From the NCBI GenBank assembly GCA_028753945.1, contig JAPNXP010000001.1:744001-808000 (forward strand): DNA of 64,000 nt, given 5' to 3'. Of this stretch, positions 8,618-17,991 are shown piece after piece (the stretch's first letter is position 1; each line of letters starts with the position of its first letter). The stretch is from Hexactinellida sp. DTS-2022 (lineage: Eukaryota > Porifera > Hexactinellida). Below the pieces are notes generated by a model. The model saw nothing but the letters and a program-made list of their open reading frames with translations, was not told where the DNA came from and made no database searches. A program made the translations under genes and the position numbers.

Positions 8618-11524
8618 ATGAGAACACTTAATCAATACATATACGTCCAATCAATTTGTATGTCTGATAATCGGTTAACCTACCACCGCCAGAAATTTGA
8701 AGAAGAAATCCTGCTTAAAAAACAGGAGCCGAAGTGTCGTATATGGAATTGCGAAGAGGTAGAAGACATAACTAACCAACTTAGCGATTTAGAGGGAACT
8801 TTTCCTAGAATTAATCGTTCTCTTAAACATTTTCATGTTCTCGAGGCCTCGCAAGTAAAGGAGCTACGCTACATAGACCCATACAATACAACATCTCTCA
8901 AAGTTATTGCGGTCGAGGATTTGTTTGAACAGCTGTATTGGGCATGGGAACAGACAGGATTCGCAGGGTGGAAACCTTTACACCACAAAATAAGGGAACA
9001 AGGAATGTACATCAGTGTTTTAGTAGTGAGGTTGTTTTTGGAACTTAGCCCTTCCCATCAAGCCAGGCTTAACAAAAAAAGCCAAAAATCTCTGGTAACA
9101 AATCCAATATTATCTCTTACCTTTGGTTCAAGGGGTCAGGTGGATCTTATTGACATGGGAAGTATTCCTGATAATGACTATAGATGGATTCTAAATTATC
9201 AAGACCACTTCACCAAGTGGGTTGTGTTAAAACCCCTATTTAGAAAATGTGCATTAGAAGTAGCAAATATTCTGGTTACAATTTTCTACACGCTCGGCGC
9301 ACCAAACATTCTCCAGTGCGACAATGGCAAAGAGTTTGATAATAAGCTTTTATTACAAACACTGAATAAATTGTGGCCATCAACAAAGATTATACATGGA
9401 AAACCTAGGAAGCCACAATCACAGGGTTCTGTGGAGAATGCAAATTGTCGTGTTGAGAATATTTTACAGAGCGTATTGGAAAAGGAAGGTCATTCCCATT
9501 GGGCTAACGAATTAGACAAAGTAGCATACATGAAAAATACCACACTGCATACGGTCCTAAACAATACTCCTTACAAGGTTCTCTATGGAAGAGATCCACC
9601 ACGAGGACTACGTGATTTTGATATTCCAACTTCTCTTCACGTTTCAATCAATACCGTGGAAGATATTAGTAAACTGTTTCCAAAATCTCAAACATTAAGC
9701 GACAACGAAGATGATATACAGCTTATAGAAAAAATTAACTCAGCATGTATCTCAAATACCACTCTAACACATTCGCCATATTCTTCTGAGTGCGACAGTA
9801 ACATTTCTGAAGAATCTGAAGACAATTATGACTTAACATTAAAATTTAGTCCTACAAAATTAGGCGCTACAGTCAACCACATAGCGGAGAGTAAATCGTG
9901 TCCAATTTGCAAATTTTCATTAGGAAGTGAATTCGTGGAGTGTCATTCATGTTTCTCACCTGGGCACAAACATTGTTTCAATGAGGATTTGGAAACATCA
10001 CACTATTATTGCATAAAATCACAGTGCATTAGAATGCAAAACCAAAACCAAATATGCTCTGTTGCAAGAAGAGGGCAAAAGAGGCAAGCGGAAAAGATGC
10101 TCTCTGATACTGCAAAGTCTCTTCCTTTAGTCTCAATTGGTGAAAACGTTAGAGTTTCAATTCCTAAAGTTGACAGGGGGAAACTTGGAGACAAGCACAT
10201 TCTAGGAGTCATCACTGAGAAAAATGGAATCTATTTCACAATTGGTACAAGATATGGCATATTAAATCGCAAGTACACAAGAGGAGAATTTGAAATATGG
10301 CAAGGATCAACATATCTTCATGTCTCGAACATCCCAAAAAATGAATGCTCAATGACTACCATTTCCAGAGCAGTAACTTTGGGAAGAAGAATTTCTTGTC
10401 AATGCAAAGGAAAATGTAACACAAAATATTGCCCCTGCAGAAGATCGGGAAACCAATGTTCGAGCGGTTGTCATTCTAAAATAAGAGGCAATTGCAATAA
10501 CAAAAGCTCGCCTCAGAAATCATTAATTGAGCTAAATACATCTGAAAAACGTGTCTCTATTCCTGTTACTCCTGAGAAGACATCAAAGGAAGAACAATCT
10601 AAACTTTCGGATTTTCCACCTATTCAATTAATTGATCACCATCCTCTTGAAAATGACGATTCGTTAGGTGTTGAAAGCTCAGATTGTGAGTCTTTGGACC
10701 ATCTCACATATGACACGAGTAGGTTAACAATGTGTTTGACTGAAATTGATCGATTTTGTGTTAGCTGGGGCGGGTGTTACAAAGGCATCAACATGATTAA
10801 CACTTGCAGTGTAGATAACTTTCTCACATTGATTAGTCTCCACCTTAGCCAGATACAAGAGGTTCTGACAAGCAGGGAAATTCCAATCAATGATAATATG
10901 AAAAATATCTTAGCATGCATTGGTTCGTTGAAGTTCAATTCATTACGCTTTTGGATAGCAAGAAAAATGGCCATTAAATGTGAAAATGATCAATTAAACT
11001 TCTTCGGATCAGAAAATAATATTGTCCAAGCATTAGTTAAGGCAGGATTAAGTACACAAGAATATCACTGCACGTTTCAATGCCCGCACTGTTCAAAGCA
11101 GTTTAATACAAAAACTCGCATCAACTACTTCACGACATTAATCGAAAATTTACAAACTACTTTGAACTCAAAAGTTGAGCCGAAATTTTGCAAAATTTGT
11201 CGATGGAAAGGTACACACTTCAAAAATGTGTCAGGGCGATTTCATCAACTTTCCCCATTACTAATTATTGAAGCAGATAACCTACAGATTGACGCAAATA
11301 TGATTGATAATGTCATTAACATGGACCACGGCAACAATATGTTAACTTTCAAACATATTGGTTATACACTCGTTTTTGGAAACCATTTCACTTTGAAAAC
11401 ATTTGTAAATCAGGATCTTGTTTCTTATGATGGAATGAGAAATCCAAAGATTCAAATCGACGAGTACTCCAAATTTCCTGACGTTCGCAAAGTAAATTTT
11501 ATTACTTACATTCTACTCCCTTAA
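8618..11524 (+). CDS. Ginger-type integrase with PHD-like, CXC and C-terminal protease-like domains
   Basis: 968 residues, ATG at 8618. Residues ~170-290 are a retroviral-type integrase core with the D,D,E triad visible in VDLIDMGS, QCDNGKEF and GSVENANC. Residues ~426-468 form a Cys/His cluster (CPICKF...CHSCFSPGHKHC) that looks like a PHD/treble-clef finger. Residues ~590-625 are a tesmin/TSO1-like CXC domain (CQCKGKCNTKYCPCRRSG...C). The C-terminal third has a Cys box (NTCSVDNFL, ~726), a CPHC/CKIC zinc knuckle pair and a His box (LVFGNHFTLKTF, ~922), the layout of a USP-like cysteine peptidase. Ginger transposases are known to carry accessory PHD or protease domains. The integrase call is firm. 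The USP-like call is inference from motif order. No stop or frameshift is seen. Confidence 0.8.
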   Translation: MRTLNQYIYVQSICMSDNRLTYHRQKFEEEILLKKQEPKCRIWNCEEVEDITNQLSDLEGTFPRINRSLKHFHVLEASQVKELRYIDPYNTTSLKVIAVEDLFEQLYWAWEQTGFAGWKPLHHKIREQGMYISVLVVRLFLELSPSHQARLNKKSQKSLVTNPILSLTFGSRGQVDLIDMGSIPDNDYRWILNYQDHFTKWVVLKPLFRKCALEVANILVTIFYTLGAPNILQCDNGKEFDNKLLLQTLNKLWPSTKIIHGKPRKPQSQGSVENANCRVENILQSVLEKEGHSHWANELDKVAYMKNTTLHTVLNNTPYKVLYGRDPPRGLRDFDIPTSLHVSINTVEDISKLFPKSQTLSDNEDDIQLIEKINSACISNTTLTHSPYSSECDSNISEESEDNYDLTLKFSPTKLGATVNHIAESKSCPICKFSLGSEFVECHSCFSPGHKHCFNEDLETSHYYCIKSQCIRMQNQNQICSVARRGQKRQAEKMLSDTAKSLPLVSIGENVRVSIPKVDRGKLGDKHILGVITEKNGIYFTIGTRYGILNRKYTRGEFEIWQGSTYLHVSNIPKNECSMTTISRAVTLGRRISCQCKGKCNTKYCPCRRSGNQCSSGCHSKIRGNCNNKSSPQKSLIELNTSEKRVSIPVTPEKTSKEEQSKLSDFPPIQLIDHHPLENDDSLGVESSDCESLDHLTYDTSRLTMCLTEIDRFCVSWGGCYKGINMINTCSVDNFLTLISLHLSQIQEVLTSREIPINDNMKNILACIGSLKFNSLRFWIARKMAIKCENDQLNFFGSENNIVQALVKAGLSTQEYHCTFQCPHCSKQFNTKTRINYFTTLIENLQTTLNSKVEPKFCKICRWKGTHFKNVSGRFHQLSPLLIIEADNLQIDANMIDNVINMDHGNNMLTFKHIGYTLVFGNHFTLKTFVNQDLVSYDGMRNPKIQIDEYSKFPDVRKVNFITYILLP

Positions 11525-11777
11525 GTTAATTAATTAACCCACTCTGATCTCTCTTTGCATGTCTACCTTGTACTTATGACATTGTATATGTAGTAGAATT
11601 GATATTAGTGCTGATGTAGTCTGTACTAAATAGTACTAGAGCAAACTAATCTATATTTTTATATGGTGGTGTTTTTTTAGATTTAAATAAATTTACAATT
11701 TCACCTGTAACAATGTGATTTTGATCAGATACCTAAATAGTAATTAAATTTGATAATCAGGGAGTTAACAGACTTGA

Positions 11778-11921
11778 AATTGTAATCAAGCCATAGAAAA
11801 TTTGTACTAAGAAATATGAATTCAACATGTTCTGCAGTAGATGCAACATGTTCCGCGGTAGATGTTAACATGTTCCGCGGTAGATGTTAACATGTTCCAA
11901 ATGTCAACATGTTCCGTAACA
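11778..11921 (-). repeat. Right TIR of the Ginger-like element
   Basis: 144 bp, inverted relative to 8362-8483. It carries five AACATGTT palindromes because the 22-bp unit AACATGTTAACATCTACCGC(GG) occurs twice here and once on the left. Confidence 0.85.
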
Positions 11922-12306
11922 GAGCCATACATATATTATTATGGACGAACACTAATTTATATAGCTATTATTAGCAAATAGTACTTACACAACTTGCTGT
12001 AATATTCTATTTAATTAAATTTCTGTATAACTTTGCTATCTAATCTAATCCCATTTAAGAAACATAACATTTGTCATTTTAAAGTCTTTAATGAAAATTA
12101 AACTAACAAAATAAGTTATTACATTAAGAATTCAAGATAAATTACATTACATAACAAGTGACATTTCCAATACGAAATTAAACACTTAATATTTAATATT
12201 ACTAGTATTGAACTATATTTAGAATTAAACATAAGACTAAGTGTGGAATGTAGAAAAGTCGAAGTGAGAGAGATCTTGTTCCTCCAAGCGAGGAATCCAG
12301 TATCGG
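11922..12306. other. AT-rich stretch between transposon and kinase gene
   Basis: No ORF or repeat is recognised. It probably contains the 3' UTR of the kinase gene (minus strand) and is intronic to TRPA under the nested model. Confidence 0.5.
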
Positions 12307-15048
12307 TTAAATATGATGTACTTGTGCGATCTCGTCGTCGAAAGGGTCACAAGTGTCCTGCGCCACGTCAGGCAGAGAAGTGGACTCAGTGGAGCTCACG
12401 CGCCACGAGCCCAGGCGCTGGAGAATAGACTCAAAATTAATTCTCTTGGAAGCGTCCATGTCCCAGCACTCCAGCATGAGAGAGTAGATCAGCTGGGGAC
12501 AGTTGTCCGGCCGTGAGAGGATCTCGCCTCCTTTCACTTTCTCGATAACCTGCTCGTTCGTGAACCCATACCAGGGCTGCATCGCGAAAGAGAACACCTC
12601 CCACATTAGCACACCGAACGACCAGATGTCCGTCTGGATGGTCGCCTTTCCGTACATAATGGCCTCTGGAGCCATCCACTTTATAGGCAGGAGAGCTTCC
12701 TTTCCGATCCTGTAATAGTCCGACTTGTACACATCCTTGCTCATTCCAAAGTCCCCTATCTTTACAACCAGGTTCTTCCCCACCAAGCAATTCCTCGTGG
12801 CCAGGTCGCGGTGCACGAAACTCCTCACGGCCAGGTAGTGCATGCCGCCTGCGATCTGATTAGAAACGTTAACCAGGTCACTCGTGGAGAGGACGGGAGG
12901 GTCCTCCGATATCTCGCTCTCCGTGCGTGACAAAGCGGGCCTAGAGTTGTTGAATCGCTTTATGTAGCTGCTGGCACAACTCCGCAGGTAGTTGTTGAGG
13001 TCTCCCTTCTCCATGTACTCGAATATGAGGCAGAGCGGGGCCGACTTCTCCTTGAAAGAGACGCCCAGCAGCTGGAGGATGTTGGGGTGGTCGAACCGCA
13101 GCATTATGTCCGCTTCCCGCTCGAAATCCAATCTGTTCTTGGTAGTGGCGCCTTCGTGCAGCGTCTTAACTGCGACCAGCGTCGCCTTCTCTCCGGGGAC
13201 GATGGAGCTGGCTTCCGCGAGGTCCACGGAGCCGAACTGGCCCTGTCCGAGTTTTCGCAGGAAGCGGACGGCCGCGCGGGGGAACTCCTTCTTATCTGTC
13301 ATTGGAGTCTTGCTGTTGAAGGGGAGATAGAATTGGTTCTCGGCGACTTTGCTCTCAGTGAACTTTGAACTGCAGAGCTGCGGTTTGCTGATCTGTCGAT
13401 AGTACACCACGCACAGGGCAATAATGCCGATAACCACAACGACGATGATAAAGAAAATAATAACAATCCCAACAATGAGCGGCGTAATCGTACTAGAATC
13501 TTGGTTTGTGGGTTGCTTAACTGTCTGTCCGGGTGTCACTGGTACGAATGTGGAGGTTATAATCCCCTCGATGCCCAGCGGAACGCAGCTCTGCGGAGAT
13601 GACGTAATGTCCTCGCACTCGCGCAGCCAGGGAAAGCTCCGGAAGAGGTCGCTAACGGAGAACTCGGTCCACGCGTCTGCGCAGCTGCTGAACCAGAAGT
13701 CGAGGCAGTCCTTCTTGCAGAAGTCGTCGGAAGGAGAGACCACCTGGAGCGGGGCCTCGACCGGGTTGCAGGGACGGAACAGATTGTTGCACAGATACTT
13801 CATCCCCGCTCGGTAGCAGGGGTCCGACTCTAGCGTTGAGGTTATGGACAGGAGGTAGTTCTTGAGGGCCGCGGCCTTCTCCTCCAGCTCTGCGCTCATC
13901 AGGTAGTGTCCAGAGACGTCGCTGAGGAAGGGAGAGCAGTCGTTGATGATGACAAGCGCGCAAGAGGAGACCGGAACTACAGGGAGACTCGGAGTGACGT
14001 AGAGTGTGATTCCTCTCTTGTCAGCTGTGAATGTACCGTTAGGACTATTCGTGGCTGTGCAGTAGTAGGTACCTTCGTCGTCAACGGAGATTGATTCAAA
14101 AGTTAAAATGTTCTGGTTTCTTGTATAAGAATCGCTTTGTAGGTCATTGGAAGACAGAGACTTTGTCCATTCGAAGACAGGATCTGGGAACCCGCTAGCG
14201 CTGCAGATGAGAGTTATTGTCTCCCCGGCAGTGACGTTTCTGGACTCGGGGAGTCCGAATATCTCAGCCGGCTGGTGCTCTGCCACGAGAATAGCGTCTG
14301 ATACCTTATCCTTGAAAACTCTGTTAGTGCTGCAGTAGGACACAATCTGGAACTTGACGAAGGCCTGGAGAGATATCCCGCTCAGTCGGAACGAGTAGCT
14401 CCCAGCTGTCCCGTCGACAATGTTGATAGACTTCTGTTCGAGATGAATCCACTCAAGAGAGCTGAGTTCGCTAGGCGTCATCCAAGATTTGTAAGAAATG
14501 TTGAAATAAGTGAGACAATGCGGGCCCTTACTCGGATAGACTTTCCAGTCCAATTGCACTGCTCCTTGTTCGGGCGAGTAGAGGTCGTATGCTGAAGGTT
14601 TGGGGGGCATTTTCCTTGTATTAGAATTGATAGGAGGCTCCGGTGTAAGAGCGGAAGAGAAATCGTTTAAAATTGTTGTAGTCGCAGTCTCAGAAACAGC
14701 AATATTCGTAAAGAAAGGGTAGCTGCCTCTAAAACAGGCGACCAGTATATCTCCGACAGTTGCATAGGAACCTGTGAGAGAAGTGTTTCTCCACTTCAGG
14801 GTTCCCACCTCGGGGCCCTCCACGTACCGTATAACGAAGTTCTCAATCAAGAAATAATTATCCCCGTTTTTGTATTTCCAAGCGTAGACAACGTCTTCAT
14901 GCGTGAGGGTGCGGAGAGTAAGAGTGAAAGTCTCGTTAATTAATATTTCTATATTTCTTTCAGGAGAAATAGTAGTTTGGCATTGTATCTGAGAGAGCGA
15001 AATTATTTGGAACAAACAAACGATTGCGAAAAGACCAGAAGGGTTCAT
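12307..15048 (-). CDS. Ror/MuSK-like receptor tyrosine kinase (Ig + Frizzled-CRD + kinase), intronless
   Basis: Single exon of 913 residues with a signal peptide (LFAIVCLFQIISLSQIQCQ). An extracellular beta-rich region is followed by an Ig domain (~262-350; CSASGFPDPVFEW ... DEGTYYCTA). A Cys-rich domain of Frizzled/Ror type spans ~368-491 (CNNLFRPCNP, CKKDCLDFWFSSC). One membrane span lies at ~520-549. The kinase domain (~590-880) has GQGQFGSV, VAVK, HRDLATRN, DFGMSK, an activation loop with the paired tyrosine SDYYR as in Trk/Ror/MuSK, and KWMAPEA. Ig plus Fz-CRD plus kinase is the Ror/MuSK layout, though no kringle is seen. Likely a Wnt- or morphogen-responsive receptor at the cell surface. 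It lies on the same strand as TRPA exons on both sides, apparently inside a TRPA intron. Confidence 0.85.
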   Translation of the reverse strand: MNPSGLFAIVCLFQIISLSQIQCQTTISPERNIEILINETFTLTLRTLTHEDVVYAWKYKNGDNYFLIENFVIRYVEGPEVGTLKWRNTSLTGSYATVGDILVACFRGSYPFFTNIAVSETATTTILNDFSSALTPEPPINSNTRKMPPKPSAYDLYSPEQGAVQLDWKVYPSKGPHCLTYFNISYKSWMTPSELSSLEWIHLEQKSINIVDGTAGSYSFRLSGISLQAFVKFQIVSYCSTNRVFKDKVSDAILVAEHQPAEIFGLPESRNVTAGETITLICSASGFPDPVFEWTKSLSSNDLQSDSYTRNQNILTFESISVDDEGTYYCTATNSPNGTFTADKRGITLYVTPSLPVVPVSSCALVIINDCSPFLSDVSGHYLMSAELEEKAAALKNYLLSITSTLESDPCYRAGMKYLCNNLFRPCNPVEAPLQVVSPSDDFCKKDCLDFWFSSCADAWTEFSVSDLFRSFPWLRECEDITSSPQSCVPLGIEGIITSTFVPVTPGQTVKQPTNQDSSTITPLIVGIVIIFFIIVVVVIGIIALCVVYYRQISKPQLCSSKFTESKVAENQFYLPFNSKTPMTDKKEFPRAAVRFLRKLGQGQFGSVDLAEASSIVPGEKATLVAVKTLHEGATTKNRLDFEREADIMLRFDHPNILQLLGVSFKEKSAPLCLIFEYMEKGDLNNYLRSCASSYIKRFNNSRPALSRTESEISEDPPVLSTSDLVNVSNQIAGGMHYLAVRSFVHRDLATRNCLVGKNLVVKIGDFGMSKDVYKSDYYRIGKEALLPIKWMAPEAIMYGKATIQTDIWSFGVLMWEVFSFAMQPWYGFTNEQVIEKVKGGEILSRPDNCPQLIYSLMLECWDMDASKRINFESILQRLGSWRVSSTESTSLPDVAQDTCDPFDDEIAQVHHI

Positions 15049-16040
15049 TCCAAGTTGGATATTATCTTTCGGCTAAACTACAACTAATAAAAGATTACTA
15101 TCTGAATAACTACAGTTCTGTGTAATTACCATAATTTGTACCAATTGTGGTGCGCATATGACAGGGTAGAAGACCCACTGTGTTATGACAATTGCACGTC
15201 ACTTCACTTGCTACGGATTGAGAATCCTAACAGGAGCATCATTGCTAGCATATTAATTCCACTAACTGCCTCCTTGGCTGTGGGTCGCCAAACACTCTGG
15301 CTTCACTCCTCAATTCAACTTTCTTTTATTATTATTTTTTGACGCGAGACATAAGGATGCTTATAAAAGATGGCAAAGATGGCAAAGAAGTCAAACAGTA
15401 ATTGGAATTGATTGATTAATCTATTCAAGATTATTATAATATTTTCAAGTGGTTCTAACCACACATTCATATTAACAATTCTAGTTGCTAGCAGGAATAA
15501 CTAATATATTATGATATTATTAATTAATGTCGGATCAAACTGTCATGAATTGTAATGAATTCAACGTGAACAGTGTATTAGTTATTTATACTAAGTTAGC
15601 AATTATATCGGGAAGAAACGGAGTACGGTATTCTATTGAAATAGTAGAATAGATAATCCTTCCGAAGGATAGTATGAATTTAATAAGTTACGAATTAGTG
15701 GTTTGGTAAGAGGCAATTGTTATGTATAAATCTATAGGAGTTAATATTACAACCTTCACATTAAATCTTAATTTAAGCGTAATAATAATACAGAAGACTC
15801 TCGTTAGTATAGCCATGCCAAATACCGTGAATTCGTATATACACTGTTTCGTTCCCTATCGGAGCATTTTGATAGTTAGTAATACCTATTACAGTGGATA
15901 CCGGCTATAAGAACATCGTCGGGAACTGCATATAATACACAACTTATGTCTATCAGCACTAGTATGTAGCCGCCGGTTGCAAATCCGGTATTCTCGGGCT
16001 AGTCGGCTGTAGCATAAGAGCATAATAAAACTGAACGCAC
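15049..16040. other. Non-coding stretch upstream of the kinase gene
   Basis: It holds the presumed kinase promoter and 5' UTR and a partial MITE at 15890-15931. No supported exon is seen. Confidence 0.5.
15890..15931 (+). repeat. TACAGTGGATACCGG MITE family, left-end fragment
   Basis: TACAGTGGATACCGGCTATA followed by AGAACATCGTCGGGAACTGC matches the left end of the fuller copies at 19482-19603 and 23686-23835. Only this end is recognisable here. Confidence 0.65.
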
Positions 16041-16466
16041 CTGCAACTCGTCTTTCCGTCTGAGTAGCTGGTTCATAACGAAGAATCTGTTCAGCTTCGA
16101 CGCGTAATGCAGAACGTACATGCCCGACTCATCTGGTATTTGCAGCAGGCGACTGAAAGTCATCTTGTGGCCTCGCCAGTAGCTCATAATAATATTCATA
16201 AAGTCGGACTCAGACCAATCTCTCACCGCTTGGAAGAGAGTCGAGGAGTCGAGTTGAGTAGGGACGACAGGAGCATCTGTTTCAGGCTGTTTCGGGGCCG
16301 GTTTTTGTGAAGGTTCCATGGTTGAAAAATAGTTTACAAGAGAATCAACTTTTCTCGGCGGCTCTATCAAAATTGCGCTATCTATAGACGTAACCAGTAG
16401 GCTAGAGTAAGAACTAGAGGAAGACCTCTTTTCAGTGAGATCATTTCCCACTGGCGTCAGCTCCAT
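16041..16466 (-). CDS. TRPA1: Putative first exon of the TRPA1-like gene
   Basis: 142 codons from ATG 16466 to a donor GAGTTGCAG/GTGCGT at 16041, phase 0. The end of the exon (GMYVLHYASKLNRFFVMNQL) reads as the first half of an ankyrin repeat. Joining it to the exon at 8215, also phase 0, gives DELQ-LSVDPQTDEDQTPLHFAA and continues the repeat with 37-residue spacing. The first ~90 residues are Ser/Pro-rich and unstructured, as in TRPA1 N-termini. The implied intron is 7825 bp and contains the transposon and the kinase gene. Undetected intermediate exons are possible. The alternative, a separate short ankyrin gene, is less likely because the frame beyond the donor soon ends. Confidence 0.65.
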
Positions 16467-17991
16467 ACAAGCTATGCTACGAGTTATAATGCAAGACCTG
16501 GCTGACCATACTCAAACGAACTCAATATAATTGTGTAAATAAATTGATGTTTCCTTATAAGGGACATTTCTATACCTCATACCGGAGAGTTATGTAACAA
16601 TAATTAGATTATAGTTAATTAAACATTTGCAAACTAGAAAAACTTACTTTATCAAGTGTAATAATCCATATGGATTTCAAAATAATGTTTAAAATAAAGG
16701 CCAAATAACCAAAACAATAATCCTGAGAAATATATGAACCATAAATAGATCTTAAACAGCAAAATGGCAATTAAACTACCAAAACGACTTAAACTTTCAG
16801 ATAATTAATTTAGTTCTGAAAAATCGTACAATTAACTAACTGTTAATTGAACAACGTGAAACTAGTAAAACAACTATCCAATACAATAAATAATATTCAT
16901 AATCAAATAATAATCTTAAATTAAAAAGATATCTAGGTAAATATATTATAACAAAATTTCCTAAATTATTCGTCATAGTGCAATTGCACAATTTGCACCT
17001 AATTTTCGACCTTCCATTTAGTAAATAGCCTGATTCAAAAGGAAATAATTTTTTTGACGAACAATTTCTATACTCTCAATAAAATAAGCTAACTTATCCG
17101 GCAAAATTATCCTAGCGCTTATATTATGTTAAAATAATGTGTTTCAACTCTGAAATAAGCAAACAAAATCGCAACCACCAGTTAGCGGAGGAAGAATGTC
17201 GCAATATGGCTTGATTAATAAGAACAAGCTATTATCTAAGATAATGGCAGTCAGGTTTCTCAGTGTGCAAGAACTATTGATTAACTATGTTAAATGTTAT
17301 ATCATGGAATTGGTTGTTATGAAGAGCTTCCATTATCCAGATGCATTAGTGATCCAGGTTTCACCATGCTGAAAAGAAACAAATTATTGCAAGTTCGATA
17401 ATAGTTTACAAGGAGATTAGATATTATGTTAAAGTTATAAATTAAGATTTAAATTGATTTTGAGTAAAATCTTGGCGATACGTATTTGTTTTTGAAACAA
17501 TGTATATTCTTAAGGGATTAATTTAGTTCATTAGCAAATTCGCTGCCTTTTAAACATGTATGATTATTTAGAAGTTTAATTGCTAATACTGAATCAAACT
17601 CTAGATTGTACTAGAGTGGGTACGGAAATTGGAAAAAGCTAAAATACTATACTAAAGTATAATCTGCAAAGTAAAAATACTCCAAATGAAGCTAAACAAA
17701 GGGATGAAGTCCATCAGTTGGAAAATACGTAGTACATAGAATTGTAACACTGAGAAAAATGGACTTCATTACTTGTCATTTTATAAGTTTTAACCTACCA
17801 TATTAGTTTCTAAACAATTCCATTATCTTTCAAACTTTCTTTCATAATATTTATTACTGAATTAGATAACTTTCAAGAGTGATGACACTATAGTACAATG
17901 TGAATTAAATCACATATTGTAAAATACCAATATAATTATGCTTCTGAATGTATTAAATAAACCAAACAATACTTGTCATTAAATGGTTGCA
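16467..17991. other. AT-rich gene-free region
   Basis: About 1.5 kb between TRPA exon 1 and the 3' end of PRPF31. No ORF, RNA gene or clear repeat is recognised. It should include the TRPA promoter and 5' UTR. Confidence 0.6.

Larger units (their letters stand above)
8362..11921 (+). mobile_element. Complete Ginger-like DNA transposon (3560 bp)
   Basis: The element has long terminal inverted repeats (122 bp left, 144 bp right) that begin TGCTACGG and TGTTACGG, and a single 968-residue integrase-type ORF. It is flanked by a perfect 4-bp duplication GAGC (8358-8361 and 11922-11925). Retrovirus-like integrase, TGT ends and a 4-bp target duplication with no LTRs or reverse transcriptase fit the Ginger class of cut-and-paste elements. 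The near-identical ends and open ORF imply a young, possibly active copy. It sits in the inferred first intron of the TRPA gene, antisense to it. Confidence 0.85.

Noticed and set aside
8618-11524. Retrovirus or LTR-retrotransposon remnant
   Set aside because: There is an integrase core but no LTRs, gag, protease or reverse transcriptase. TIRs with a 4-bp duplication fit a Ginger-type DNA transposon instead.
15955-16010. tRNA-like T-arm (CCGGTTGCAAATCCGG)
   Set aside because: The loop is not TTCGAAT-like and no acceptor, D or anticodon stems can be placed around it.
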